Below, piece after piece: positions 37,146-46,900 of a DNA stretch of 64,000 nucleotides (position 1 is its first letter; each line of letters starts with the position of its first letter). The DNA is from an uncultured Porphyromonadaceae bacterium (lineage in GTDB: Bacteria; Bacteroidota; Bacteroidia; Bacteroidales; Muribaculaceae). The stretch is from contig CANRWW010000004.1 of assembly GCA_947643665.1 (NCBI GenBank), forward strand, positions 1 to 64,000. Reading direction: 5' to 3'. Below the pieces are notes generated by a model, which did no database searches, was not told the origin of the DNA, and was given only the letters and a program-made list of their open reading frames with translations. The position numbers and the translations under genes are program-made.

Positions 37146-38171
37146 ATGGCTGAAATTCGATTTGGTGTCGTTGGCACAAATTTTATAACCGGCTGGCTGA
37201 TAGCCGGTGCAAGACATGACAAGCGTTTTAATCTCACAGCGGTATGCTCCAGAGAGCAAAGCACGGCTGAGGCATTTGCAAAAAGACACAACATACCGTT
37301 CACTTTTACATCACTTGAGGATATGGCTGCGTCACCATTGATTGACGCAGTATATATCGCTTCACCAAATTTCATGCACGCCGCCCAAAGCGTACTGTGC
37401 ATGAGCCATGGCAAACATGTGCTTTGCGAGAAACCTATTGCATCAAATGCAAAAGAAGCCCGGGTTATGATAGAAGCCTCCGAAAAATATAATGTGGCAT
37501 TAATGGAAGCTATGAAACCGACACTTAGCCCTAATTTCAAAGTCATACTTGATAACCTGGGAAAAACAGGTAAGATACGGAGATATTTCGCATCTTATTG
37601 CCAATACTCCTCAAGATATGACAAATTTAAAATGGGATACCTGCCCAATGCGTTTAATCCGGAATACTCCAATGGAGCAATCATGGATATTGGCGTGTAC
37701 ACCATTTATCCTATGATAGTGCTTTTCGGAATGCCCGATAGCCTTACTGCCTCAGGCAGTATACTTTCATCAGGCACTGACGGGCAAGGAACAGTAATGT
37801 TCAATTACCCCGACATGGATGCTATAGTAATGTACTCTAAAATTGCAGACTCGCAGCTTACAACAGAAATACAAGGAGAAAGAGGTAATATCACGATAGA
37901 TCGGATCAATCAGCCAGGAAAGATCTATTTTACTCCAATTGGAATAAATGAAGGTGGTAAGACACAAAATTTCAAGTCACCAGAGCTACTTACTGCCGAC
38001 GTACAATCAAAAGATCCATATTATTACGAAATAAAAGAATTTATAGATCTCATAACTTCCGGTAAACGACAGTCTACCATAAACAGCCATACCAATTCCG
38101 TAAATACAATGATCCTGCTTGACGAGATAAGACGGCAACTTGGAGTAACATTCCCCGCTGACAATTTATAA
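37146..38171 (+). CDS. Gfo/Idh/MocA-family NAD(P)-dependent oxidoreductase
   Basis: Soluble dehydrogenase of 341 residues. An N-terminal Rossmann fold (IRFGVVGTNFITGWLIAGA) is followed by the signature SHGKHVLCEKPIASNAKEA near residue 95-110 and a C-terminal alpha/beta domain with a beta sheet. The substrate of this very diverse family (sugars, inositols, dihydrodiols) cannot be deduced. The closing segment (SGKRQSTINSHTNSVNTMILLDEIRRQLG) is typical of the family. Monocistronic, from a promoter just upstream. Confidence 0.9.
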   Translation: MAEIRFGVVGTNFITGWLIAGARHDKRFNLTAVCSREQSTAEAFAKRHNIPFTFTSLEDMAASPLIDAVYIASPNFMHAAQSVLCMSHGKHVLCEKPIASNAKEARVMIEASEKYNVALMEAMKPTLSPNFKVILDNLGKTGKIRRYFASYCQYSSRYDKFKMGYLPNAFNPEYSNGAIMDIGVYTIYPMIVLFGMPDSLTASGSILSSGTDGQGTVMFNYPDMDAIVMYSKIADSQLTTEIQGERGNITIDRINQPGKIYFTPIGINEGGKTQNFKSPELLTADVQSKDPYYYEIKEFIDLITSGKRQSTINSHTNSVNTMILLDEIRRQLGVTFPADNL

Positions 38172-38254
38172 AATACACAGGCATTATTATCCATCGTCGT
38201 ACCACCTTTGCAAGATAATATAGTTGATTTTGTAGCTGATTTTCAGTTCGGAGG

Positions 38255-38285
38255 TTGCACAATTCAAAAAAAAACATTAAATTTG
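38255..38285 (+). promoter_or_regulatory. Promoter of rpmH
   Basis: TTG (38255-38257) and TAAATTTG (38278-38285) are separated by 20 bp. The leader to ATG 38329 is about 35 bases and A-rich. Confidence 0.6.
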
Positions 38286-38328
38286 CACTCCGAATTGTGA
38301 ATTAGAAAAACAAAAACATCATAAAGCA

Positions 38329-38484
38329 ATGAAAAGAACTTTCCAACCTTCTAACAGAAAGAGAGTTAACAAACACGGGTTCCGTGAAAGAATGTCTACT
38401 AAAGACGGCCGTAAGGTTCTGGCTCGTCGTCGTGCCAAAGGTCGCCTCCGTCTGACAGTATCAAGCTCAATTGCAAGCAAATAA
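38329..38484 (+). CDS. rpmH: 50S ribosomal protein L34
   Basis: A 51-residue protein: [19 protein letters not shown] at the start, then [19 protein letters not shown], the signature of L34. It ends in [10 protein letters not shown]. It binds 23S rRNA in the large subunit. It has its own promoter and intrinsic terminator. In many bacteria rpmH lies next to rnpA and dnaA; here it stands alone between an oxidoreductase and rubrerythrin, a split that is common in this phylum. Confidence 0.97.
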   Translation: MKRTFQPSNRKRVNKHGFRERMSTKDGRKVLARRRAKGRLRLTVSSSIASK

Positions 38485-38528
38485 TTGCTTTACCGGCTCT
38501 TCCTTCGGAAGAGCCACAACAAAAATTC

Positions 38529-38556
38529 AAAGCGATGTGTTTTCACACATCGCTTT
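38529..38556 (+). terminator. Intrinsic terminator of rpmH
   Basis: The 12-bp arms AAAGCGATGTGT and ACACATCGCTTT, with loop TTTC, are followed by further Ts. It lies 45 bases past the rpmH stop. The rubrerythrin terminator (39270-39307) shares the GGCGATGTGT/ACACATCGCC-like core. Confidence 0.9.
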
Positions 38557-38649
38557 TTTTGCATATAAAAAACCAGCCCCTGCAATAAACACTCTGCCGA
38601 AATATGTTGTTATACTTGAAAATAAAAGATAACATAAATACATTTTTAT

Positions 38650-39246
38650 ATGAGCGCAGATAAATCAAAAAAAGCCAAGAGCATCAAAGGCACACAGACC
38701 GAGAAGAATCTCGTCGCAGCATATATAGCTGAATCCTGTGCATATTCCCGTTACACATATTACGCGAAAAAGGCCGACAAAGAAGAATATTTCCCTATCG
38801 GCCAGATTTTCCGTGAAACAGCCGACAACGAATTACACCATGGCAAAGTGTTCTTCAAATTGCTTGAAGGAGGACAGGTTACGGTTACAGCAGAGGTTGA
38901 TGCGGGCGAAATTGGCACTACAGCTGAAAACCTCGCCACAGCCGCACACGAAGAAATGATAGAAGGCGTTGAATTTTATACAAATGCAGCTAAAGTGGCT
39001 GATGAGGAAGGATTTTCAGAAATTGCAGAACATTTCCGCTCCATCGCCGAAGTGGAACAGCGCCACTGCAAACGCTTCAAAGCATACCTGAAACAGGTTG
39101 AAGAGGGTACTGTCTGGAAACGCAAAAAACCTATAAAATGGGAATGCCTCGTATGCGGTTATATATATGAAGGCACAGAGCCGCCAAAAGAATGCCCGGC
39201 ATGTGACCATCCTTACCAACATTACATGGCGCTTGATATGGACTAA
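38650..39246 (+). CDS. Rubrerythrin
   Basis: Non-haem diiron peroxidase of 198 residues that detoxifies H2O2 in anaerobes. The four-helix ferritin-like domain carries the two diiron half-sites as ExxY/ExxH pairs (AYIAESCAYSRYTYY, FRETADNELHHGK; AAHEEMIEGVEFY, IAEVEQRHCKRF). The C-terminal rubredoxin-like domain has CLVCGYIYEG and CPACDHPYQHY, binding one Fe through four Cys. ATG 38650 is the natural start. A clean terminator follows, so it is monocistronic. Confidence 0.95.
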   Translation: MSADKSKKAKSIKGTQTEKNLVAAYIAESCAYSRYTYYAKKADKEEYFPIGQIFRETADNELHHGKVFFKLLEGGQVTVTAEVDAGEIGTTAENLATAAHEEMIEGVEFYTNAAKVADEEGFSEIAEHFRSIAEVEQRHCKRFKAYLKQVEEGTVWKRKKPIKWECLVCGYIYEGTEPPKECPACDHPYQHYMALDMD

Positions 39247-39269
39247 CAATACATATATAATAAAACAGA

Positions 39270-39307
39270 AAGGCGATGTGTCGGGACTTTGAAGTACACA
39301 TCGCCTT
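39270..39307 (+). terminator. Intrinsic terminator of rubrerythrin
   Basis: Perfect 12-bp arms AAGGCGATGTGT (39270-39281) and ACACATCGCCTT (39296-39307) are followed by TTT. Confidence 0.9.
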
Positions 39308-39436
39308 TTTCATATCTATACGTAAAATGGCGTCTCATAATTGTTCGGCTACAGCACAGATGGCACATCATTATGTGCACCTCCATTTGTATATAGTAAA
39401 ATTAATGCCTAATTTTGCGATATAAAATTAATACCC

Positions 39437-40252
39437 ATGCGCAAAACGACATTAGATATGACTGTGGCTGAAAATTGCCACTTGACTCCCAACTACTCGC
39501 TTTTGATCCTGCAGCCCAAATCTATTTCAGATTGGGACAACAAGGAGAATCCATTTACTTTTTTTGACATTCTGCCGGGTCAGTTTGTACAAGTCCGTAT
39601 TGACCAGAGCAAAACCACTTTTTTACGACGTCCCATATCAGTGAACTTCGTATATCCGGATAAAAAAGAACTCCACCTTCTTGTACGACGTGCCGGAAAA
39701 GGAACAGAGGCTTTATGCGATATAAAAACAGGGGACAATCTCAACGTAATACTTCCTTTAGGCAACGGGTTTTCACTTCCTTCTGAGGAAGAAACGGCCA
39801 TAGGATACTATCCACTTCTTGTAGGTGGAGGAGTTGGAGTCGCGCCACTTCTATATCTTGGCAAACTTCTGCGTGACAGAGGCATAAACCCATCATTCCT
39901 GTTAGCTGCAAAAAACGAAAAAGACCTGCTTCTTATTGATAAGTTCAAAGAATTCGGCACAGTATATGTTTCTACCGATGATGGCTCCGCAGGTACACCA
40001 GGCCTTGTCACTGCAAACCCTGCCCTCAATGAACAATGGAGCAAAATATATTGCTGTGGGCCTATGCCAATGATGAAGGCCATAGCCAGAATCGCAAAAA
40101 CAAACTCAATCCCATGTGAAGTCTCTCTTGAAAACACCATGGCTTGCGGTGTCGGAGCATGCCTATGCTGTGTGGAAGACACTGTGGAAGGACATGTATG
40201 TGTATGTACGGAAGGTCCTGTGTTCAATACAGACGTACTCAAGTGGGAATAA
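39437..40252 (+). CDS. pyrK: Dihydroorotate dehydrogenase electron-transfer subunit
   Basis: FAD and [2Fe-2S] subunit that passes electrons from class 1B PyrD to NAD+ in pyrimidine synthesis. 271 residues: a ferredoxin-reductase-like FAD domain (PGQFVQVRIDQSKTTFLRRPISV), an NAD domain (LLVGGGVGVAPLLYLGKLL), and a C-terminal 2Fe-2S cluster motif CGVGACLCC...CVCTEGPVF. In relatives the catalytic subunit pyrD follows directly; here an ATPase gene does, 16 bases later, so pyrD must be elsewhere. Confidence 0.93.
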   Translation: MRKTTLDMTVAENCHLTPNYSLLILQPKSISDWDNKENPFTFFDILPGQFVQVRIDQSKTTFLRRPISVNFVYPDKKELHLLVRRAGKGTEALCDIKTGDNLNVILPLGNGFSLPSEEETAIGYYPLLVGGGVGVAPLLYLGKLLRDRGINPSFLLAAKNEKDLLLIDKFKEFGTVYVSTDDGSAGTPGLVTANPALNEQWSKIYCCGPMPMMKAIARIAKTNSIPCEVSLENTMACGVGACLCCVEDTVEGHVCVCTEGPVFNTDVLKWE

Positions 40253-40268
40253 AACAAGTCTTTGCGCA

Positions 40269-41246
40269 ATGATATATCTGGAACAATTCCGTTTCCCAAG
40301 CCGGGAGACCGAAGAAAAATACATATCCTCAAAATTTGAAGGTGCCTTAGAGTCTAATTACTATGACAACGTATACCCATTCTATACATTATCTGATAAA
40401 GACTTTTATTGTATTGATTTTGAACCAGTAACCATACTGCATGGTGGAAACGGCAGCGGAAAATCAACTGCACTCAACACCATAGCACGAAAGCTACACA
40501 TTTCCAGGCAATCAGCATATAATAGCTCACGATGGCTGGATGACTATACAAAACTTTGCACATATCACACTGATATGTTTTTCTCAGGCGAGGAGTTTGA
40601 TGAAAACGGCACACGGCAATCACGGTTTGATATCTCATCAATATCAAAGATGCTTACGAGCGATGATATATTCCATATGATGCAGGACACGCGCGTACGC
40701 AACGAACAGATTTTATATAAAAGCAAAATCGTCCAGAAGCAATGGAGAAACTCCAATGATCCGGATAGGGCTGACAATCCCGCCAAAGCAAAAGAATACC
40801 AACAACGTGTCTCACGGCATCTTGATTTTGAAACTGGAGAAAACGTAAAAGAATTCTGCGACTTGGTTGACAGACGCAAAATGTCATTCAACAGATACAT
40901 GACAAAACGCATCGGAAAGATCAGCAGGGGATTCTCAAACGGGGAAAGTTCCTTGATGGAATTGACAGAACTAATCAATGACAAAGGACTGTATCTCCTT
41001 GACGAACCAGAAAACAGTATGTCTTATGAATTTCAGATAAAATTAGCCGACATAATTGATTATACCGCACGACGTTGCCAAGCACAATTCATAATAGCCA
41101 CACATTCCCCATTCCTGCTGTCAATACCAAATGCAAAAATATATTCACTGGACGAAACACCGGTGTCAATAAAAAACTGGTGGGAACTGGACAGTATGAA
41201 AGCATATTACAACCTGTTCGCATCAGAGAAACGCTTCAGGCAATAA
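40269..41246 (+). CDS. AAA/ABC-like ATP-binding protein of unknown role
   Basis: 325-residue soluble ATPase with ABC/SMC-like motifs but no transporter partner. Walker A GGNGSGKST is near residue 59-67, a signature-like FSNGESSLMEL near 228, and Walker B GLYLLDEPEN near 246, then the AQFIIATHSPFLLS switch. This set is typical of the AAA_21/OLD-like P-loop family; no TOPRIM nuclease domain is fused. The frame is open upstream through pyrK, but ATG 40269 after the pyrK stop is the sensible start. Co-transcription with pyrK is likely. Confidence 0.8.
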   Translation: MIYLEQFRFPSRETEEKYISSKFEGALESNYYDNVYPFYTLSDKDFYCIDFEPVTILHGGNGSGKSTALNTIARKLHISRQSAYNSSRWLDDYTKLCTYHTDMFFSGEEFDENGTRQSRFDISSISKMLTSDDIFHMMQDTRVRNEQILYKSKIVQKQWRNSNDPDRADNPAKAKEYQQRVSRHLDFETGENVKEFCDLVDRRKMSFNRYMTKRIGKISRGFSNGESSLMELTELINDKGLYLLDEPENSMSYEFQIKLADIIDYTARRCQAQFIIATHSPFLLSIPNAKIYSLDETPVSIKNWWELDSMKAYYNLFASEKRFRQ

Positions 41247-41250
41247 AACT

Positions 41251-41580
41251 TCAATCTGAAATATTGACAAGAATAATATCGGCGCTTGCATCTGCGGCAG
41301 ATGCAAGCGATTTTTTTGAGGCAAGTTCAAACATAATATCCGATGGAGACATGCCCAACACATCAGTGATAAGACGGATGCACTCCCCTTCACCAATTTC
41401 ACTTCGCATGCATACGACTATGCCGTCGGCAAAAACAGTATTGGCAGTCTCAATATCAAAATTTTCAACTACCATATGATCATTTTCCAGGTCTAAAAGT
41501 ACGAGCTTATCTACACCGCCATCATATACAAATGTGCGTGCCAAGACTCTCTTATCACCGATAATGGAAATTTTATTCAT
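41251..41580 (-). CDS. Small conserved-looking hypothetical protein
   Basis: Not recognised. It encodes 109 residues, no signal peptide. Strand-rich sequence (ISIIGDKRVLARTFVYDGGVDKLVLLDLEN) followed by helices; the tail is Ala/Ser-rich. Its ATG overlaps the stop of the DUF4296 gene by 8 bases (ATGAATAA), so it is translationally coupled and belongs to the dksA-lspA operon. It converges with the AAA ATPase gene, 4 bases apart. Confidence 0.6.
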   Translation of the reverse strand: MNKISIIGDKRVLARTFVYDGGVDKLVLLDLENDHMVVENFDIETANTVFADGIVVCMRSEIGEGECIRLITDVLGMSPSDIMFELASKKSLASAADASADIILVNISD

Positions 41581-42697
41581 TTGTCTTTTTAAGTTGCCGA
41601 CGCTGAGTATTAGCCGGTAATTGGTGCCTTGCAGCGGCTTGACGACGACTTTCCGGCGTTGCCTTGTGTTCGGCAGCGCTTTTACGATGCTCTGTCTGCT
41701 CGCGGTTCGCAGAACTTGCAGGCAGATCCTTGGTATGCCTTACCATTCTATTGCCGGTATCATGAGCAGATGCCTGCCGGCTACGCAAAGACGTATCACC
41801 GGCGGTTACGCCCGGTGGTGTCACAGTGTCAGCATCATTTATATTCCGGAGGTCTGTTTTATGCATCTCTTCATAAGACATGCCATAATTGAAACGCCGG
41901 CTTCCGAGATACGATCCAGGCAAAACATAATGACGCATACGTATTACCGCAATACTGTCAATTTCATAACCGCTGCTACCCTCCGGAACATATAGATAAC
42001 CATATACCCGCTTTGGAACAAGGGTTGAATCAACCTGAAGATGCTGTACTATGGCAGATCTCCGCTCGGAAGCATCTGTTATATACGATGTCATGCCATT
42101 TGCATAATCCACGGCCATGCGGCTCTCCATACGGACATTTGCATTAACAGGCTTGTAACGCAGCATAAAAATGTCCCCTTTCTGCCATGTACTGTCTGGA
42201 GAAAAGCTGAAAGTGACTATTCGCGACGGCATATTGTCTGACGCTATAAGATGGCCTGGTCCGGTCCAGATAACCACAGAATCACCCGCGATAGCAATCT
42301 GGGAACTTGAAGCGCTTGCAATGTCGCGCTGGCGTTCTTGAATAATTTCTATTGTGCGGTCGCATACTTTTATATAATCCTCAATATGATTGCCATACCA
42401 CCCGAACGATGTATCAACAAGCTCCTGATCTACTCCATGGGCTGCATATATACTCTGCTTTAACGTTTTACGGGTGGAGTCATTTGGGTACGAAGAATAA
42501 TTATAATCTATGACAGCCTCACCTATATGCAGATCTGCCATAAGCGAAGCCATAGCCTCTTTCCCCAGTACATTTTCAGGCGTCTTTTTACATGCGGAAA
42601 ACAGCAATCCGACAGAGATCAGCCCACAGGCAAGCGGAAGGAATCCCATCTTTGCCGTTCCATGTAAAAAACTTATGCATCGCAGAGGTCTCATCAC
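41573..42697 (-). CDS. DUF4296 lipoprotein
   Basis: 374 residues. The hydrophobic start (LACGLISVGLLFSAC) ends in a lipobox, Cys near residue 36, so it is a likely lipoprotein; a later start at Met17 is also possible. The first domain (LGKEAMASLMADLHIGEAVIDY) is DUF4296, common in Bacteroidales next to lspA. The rest has beta strands, and the last ~75 residues are low-complexity (Arg, Gln, Ala, His). Gap of 3 bases to lspA. Envelope role, unknown. Confidence 0.8.
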   Translation of the reverse strand: MMRPLRCISFLHGTAKMGFLPLACGLISVGLLFSACKKTPENVLGKEAMASLMADLHIGEAVIDYNYSSYPNDSTRKTLKQSIYAAHGVDQELVDTSFGWYGNHIEDYIKVCDRTIEIIQERQRDIASASSSQIAIAGDSVVIWTGPGHLIASDNMPSRIVTFSFSPDSTWQKGDIFMLRYKPVNANVRMESRMAVDYANGMTSYITDASERRSAIVQHLQVDSTLVPKRVYGYLYVPEGSSGYEIDSIAVIRMRHYVLPGSYLGSRRFNYGMSYEEMHKTDLRNINDADTVTPPGVTAGDTSLRSRQASAHDTGNRMVRHTKDLPASSANREQTEHRKSAAEHKATPESRRQAAARHQLPANTQRRQLKKTNE

Positions 42698-42700
42698 AAC

Positions 42701-43390
42701 TTATTTTTCATTGTCCTCAACCTTCTCAGACAACACTTCATCTGCCGATTTCTGTGTCTTGCGGCGCCATGGCACTTCACTGATCTGCGCTGAATAGAAC
42801 AAAATAAGTAAAACCATCCCCACACTTATTGCGGCATCCGCCAGATTGAACACCGGCCTGAAGAAAATGAAATGTTCACCACCGACCCATGGCATCCATG
42901 CAGGCCAGTCCCACTCGCAGAGGGGGAAATATAGCATGTCTACCACTAGGCCATGTAGCCATTCGCCGTAGCCTCCATCTTCCGGGAAAAGCGTAGCAAC
43001 GTAAGGTGGTACAGGATTATCAAAAATCAAACCGTAGAACACACAGTCAATGATGTTCCCAGCCGCACCTGCTATTATAAGAGAAAGGCATACCAGATAA
43101 CCTGTGCGCGCCTCTCTTCGCGAAGCCGTGCGGCATATATAAAAAATAAGAAAACCTACAGTGACAATACGCATGAGGGTAAGCAACAATTTACTACCTA
43201 TCTCCCAGCCGAAAGCCATGCCATTGTTCTGTATAAACACAAGCTGGAACCATGAGAATATCTCATGGCTCTCGCCCAGATAAAAATGGGTTTTTACCCA
43301 TATTTTAAATATTTGATCCGCAAGAATTACCACGGCTATTATTATCGCCGCAAGCCATCCCCTGCGTACCAAAGGATTGTATTTGTCCAC
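42701..43390 (-). CDS. lspA: Lipoprotein signal peptidase
   Basis: Inner-membrane aspartyl protease that removes lipoprotein signal peptides. 229 residues, four membrane helices (about 13-32, 70-90, 100-125, 188-208). The catalytic aspartates lie in AGAAGNIIDCVFYG and VFNLADAAISVG. As in other Bacteroidota, there is an insertion between them (PPYVATLFPEDGG...). Preceded by the dksA-like gene (gap 5) and followed by DUF4296 (gap 3), a tight operon. Confidence 0.95.
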   Translation of the reverse strand: MDKYNPLVRRGWLAAIIIAVVILADQIFKIWVKTHFYLGESHEIFSWFQLVFIQNNGMAFGWEIGSKLLLTLMRIVTVGFLIFYICRTASRREARTGYLVCLSLIIAGAAGNIIDCVFYGLIFDNPVPPYVATLFPEDGGYGEWLHGLVVDMLYFPLCEWDWPAWMPWVGGEHFIFFRPVFNLADAAISVGMVLLILFYSAQISEVPWRRKTQKSADEVLSEKVEDNEK

Positions 43391-43395
43391 TCTTT

Positions 43396-43761
43396 TTACT
43401 TCGTCTTTGTTTCCACGCAGAGAGTAGCGTGCGGAACAGCCTTAAGGCGTTCTTTAGGAATTAGTTTTCCGGTGATGCGGTCTATGCCGTAAGTTTTGTT
43501 TTCAATTCTCACCAAGGCTGCCTGCAAATGTTTGATAAACTGCGCCTGACGCTGTGCAAGACGGCTTGACTCCTCTTTGGAGAGTGTATAGGCACCCTCC
43601 TCCAATACTTTGAAAGTAGGTGAAGTGTCATTTGTGTCATTGGCATTCATCACATCAGCACGAAGTGTCTCATACTCCTTGCGTGCCTTTTCAAGTTTCT
43701 GCAAAATAAGAACTTTGAATTCTTCAAGCTCTTCATCAGTATAACGGGTTTTCTCGGTCAT
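43396..43761 (-). CDS. DksA/TraR-family protein lacking zinc cysteines
   Basis: 121 residues with the DksA coiled-coil (about 12-80: ELEEFKVLILQKLEKARKEYETLR) and the DksA-like tip acidic region, then YGIDRITGKLIPKERLKAVPHATLCVETK, the zinc-finger element. The four zinc cysteines of the C4 site are gone (only one Cys remains); the G-K-L-I-P-x-E-R-L pattern is kept. Such cysteine-poor DksA relatives occur in Bacteroidota. Probably binds RNA polymerase through the secondary channel. First gene of the lspA operon. Confidence 0.88.
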   Translation of the reverse strand: MTEKTRYTDEELEEFKVLILQKLEKARKEYETLRADVMNANDTNDTSPTFKVLEEGAYTLSKEESSRLAQRQAQFIKHLQAALVRIENKTYGIDRITGKLIPKERLKAVPHATLCVETKTK

Positions 43762-43884
43762 TTTTCAATGGTTTTGAATGGTGATATTACTTATGAAATC
43801 CCCTGATTCAAACAATTACATTATATTTAGGGGGGGAAATCACTGTTTACAAAACTTACAACAGTTTATCTTGATTTAAAGTTC

Positions 43885-43922
43885 CCGGCGTCAATGTGCC
43901 GATTAATCCACATTGACGCCGG
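43885..43922 (-). terminator. Hairpin after ileS
   Basis: The 14-bp arms CCGGCGTCAATGTG (43885-43898) and CACATTGACGCCGG (43909-43922) lie 13 bases downstream of the ileS stop on the minus strand. A TTTAAA-rich stretch follows. A 7-G run at 43830-43836 lies between it and the dksA-like gene. Confidence 0.75.
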
Positions 43923-43935
43923 AACATCTATATTG

Positions 43936-46900
43936 TCATACTAGTGACACCGAAATAGTGACCGCATTACCGTCCACATCGAATATCTCATCTTCTGCCG
44001 GAGCATCTACCGATGCGACGGCAATGGCATCTGCAAGAACCTGACGGCATATATATTCGCCAAAGTCCTTGACAGCGTCGTCTGTAAGCGGCGATGGAGC
44101 CACAACAATATTGATACGTTGTGTTATATCGTAATCACGATTCTTACGAAGGTTCTGCACTCGGTTCACTATTTCACGTGCCATACCTTCGCGTCGCAAG
44201 GATTCTGTGACAGTAACGTCAAGCGCCACAGTAACAGCACCCTCATTGGCTACAAGCCATCCAGGGATATCCTCGTTGCGTATCTCAACATCAGTGACAT
44301 CAACCTGCACAGGCTCACTATCAGGCATATTAATTTCTACAGATCCGTCACGTTCAAGCGCCATTATATCATGCTGGCTCATTTCAGAAATCGCTTGCGC
44401 CACAGCTTTCATACGTTTGCCGAACTTTGGTCCAAGTTTCTTGAAATCGGCTTTGATGCGTTTCACAAGCACACCTTCATCATTGCTTACAAACTTGATC
44501 TCCTTTACATTGACTTCCGACAGGATAAGTTGTGACATCGCTTCTATCTCTGCCCGTTGCTTGTCATTTGCAACCGGGATCATCAGCGTCTGCAACGGCT
44601 GACGCACTTTGATATTAACCTTACGCCTGAGCGACAGCACCATTGATGTAATTACCTGTGCAAGACTCATGCGGCTTTCTAGCGCAGGATCTATCAATGT
44701 ATCATCAGCTTTGGGGAAGAATGATATATGCACAGACTCGGGTGATTTCCCTTCTGCCTCAAGAGCCGGAGCCTTGAGATCTGCGTATAATTTATCGGCA
44801 AAGAAAGGAGCGAACGGAGCCATAAGCTGTGCCACGGTTTCCATACATGTAAGCAATGTCTGGAAAGCAGACAACTTATCTGCATTCATCTCACCTCCCC
44901 AGAAACGCTTACGGTTCAGTCGCACATACCAGTTTGACAGATTGTCGTTTACAAACGCATTGATAGCGCGCGCCGCCTTTGTCGGTTCATAATCGTCAAG
45001 TGCGGAATCAACCTCCTTGACAAGAGTGTTAAGTACCGACAATATCCAACGGTCTATTTCCGGACGCTCATTCACAGGCACCTGTTTCTCTGCCCCTGTA
45101 AAACCATCTACATTTGCATAAAGCACCAGGAAAGAGTATGTGTTATAGAGAGTGGCAAACAGTTTACGTGAAACTTCCCTTACACCTTCGGAGTCAAATT
45201 TCAGATTATCCCAAGGAGAAGAATTTGCAATCATGTACCAACGCACAGGGTCGCTGCCGAAAGCCTCAATCGTCTCAAAAGGATTTACGGCATTGCCAAG
45301 ACGCTTGCTCATCTTATTGCCATCCTTATCCAATACCAGACCATTGGATATAACAGCCTTGTATGCTACGGAGTCAAACACCATGCCTGCGATAGCATGC
45401 AATGTGAAGAACCAGCCACGTGTCTGGTCAACACCTTCGGCAATAAAATCTGCCGGATAGAGTTCACCGGAATCAAGCCCTTCTTTGTTTTCAAACGGAT
45501 AATGAAGCTGGGCATAAGGCATGGCACCCGAATCAAACCACACGTCAATCAGGTCGGTTTCCCTATGCATCGGCTTGCCGGAACCACTTACGAGGACTAC
45601 GTCATCTACGTATGGACGGTGCAGGTCTATCTTATCATAATTTTCCTTACTATAGTCACCTGGCACAAATCCCTTTGCCTTATAAGGATTCTCCGACATC
45701 ACGCCAGCCTCTACAGAACGCTCAATCTCGTTATACAGTGTTTCAACTGAATCTATGCAGATCTCCTCTTTGCCATCTTCGGTACGCCATATGGGCAGAG
45801 GCGTACCCCAGTAACGCGACCGGGAAAGATTCCAGTCCTGCAAGTTTTCAAGCCATTTGCCGAAACGTCCTGTTCCTGTTGATGCCGGTTTCCACTTAAT
45901 CCCCTCATTAAGCTCCATAAGACGCTCACGGGCGGCTGTAGTGCGCACAAACCAACTGTCAAGCGGATAATAAAGCACTGGTTTGTCGGTTCGCCAGCAG
46001 TGGGGATAGGAGTGGATATGTTTTTCTATCTTGAAAACTTTATCATTCTGTTTGAGCCACATGCAAAGCTCTACATCCAATGTCTCGTCGGCATCGCTTT
46101 TTGAAGAATCATAGGCATTCTTTACAAATTTTCCTGCCCACTCTTTATATGCCTCCACATCCACATTTTCAGCAACAAACTTCGGATCTATGTCTTCCAG
46201 AAGGAAGAACCGGCCGCGTAGATCCACCATCGGGCGTATATTGCCATCCTTGTCAACAAGTGTCAGAGGAGGTATGCCGCTCTGGCGTGATACACGAAGG
46301 TCATCGGCACCGAAAGTACCGGCAATGTGTACGATACCTGTACCATCTTCGGTACTTACGTAGTCGCCGGGAATCACACGGAAAGCTCCTTCCCCAGGAT
46401 TCATCCATTTGAACAGTTGCTCATAATGGAATCCTACCAGTTCATTTCCCTTGAGTGTCTTTACAACCTCGTAAGGTATGAGCTTATCCCCTTTGTTATA
46501 ATCCGCCAATGGCATACCCTCGGCTTTGGGATTCAGATAATGCCCCATAAGGGCTGTGGCCAGAATAACGGTTTCCGGATTGCCCGAATATGGATTGAAT
46601 GTGCGTACCACGCTATATTCTATGTCGGGACCGACACAAAGCGCAGTGTTTGAAGGAAGTGTCCAGGGAGTAGTGGTCCATGCAAGAAAATACGGCTTGC
46701 CATGTCCCTCCATGTAATCGGCAGGATCTGTCACAAGAAACTGTGCCACGCATGTCGTATCCTTGACATCGCGATAACATCCTGGCTGGTTAAGTTCATG
46801 TGTGCTCAACCCGGTACCCGCCGCCGGGGAATAAGGTTGGATTGTATATCCTTTATACAAGTAATCTTTCTTGTAAAGCTGTGACAACAACCACCATACA

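Noticed and set aside
40116-40268. Upstream extension of the AAA ATPase into pyrK
   Set aside because: The extension would overlap the essential Fe-S end of pyrK; ATG 40269 right after its stop is far better.
43830-43836. Run of seven Gs upstream of the dksA-like gene
   Set aside because: Could suggest phase variation, but it lies in a non-coding gap without a promoter overlapping it that I can support.
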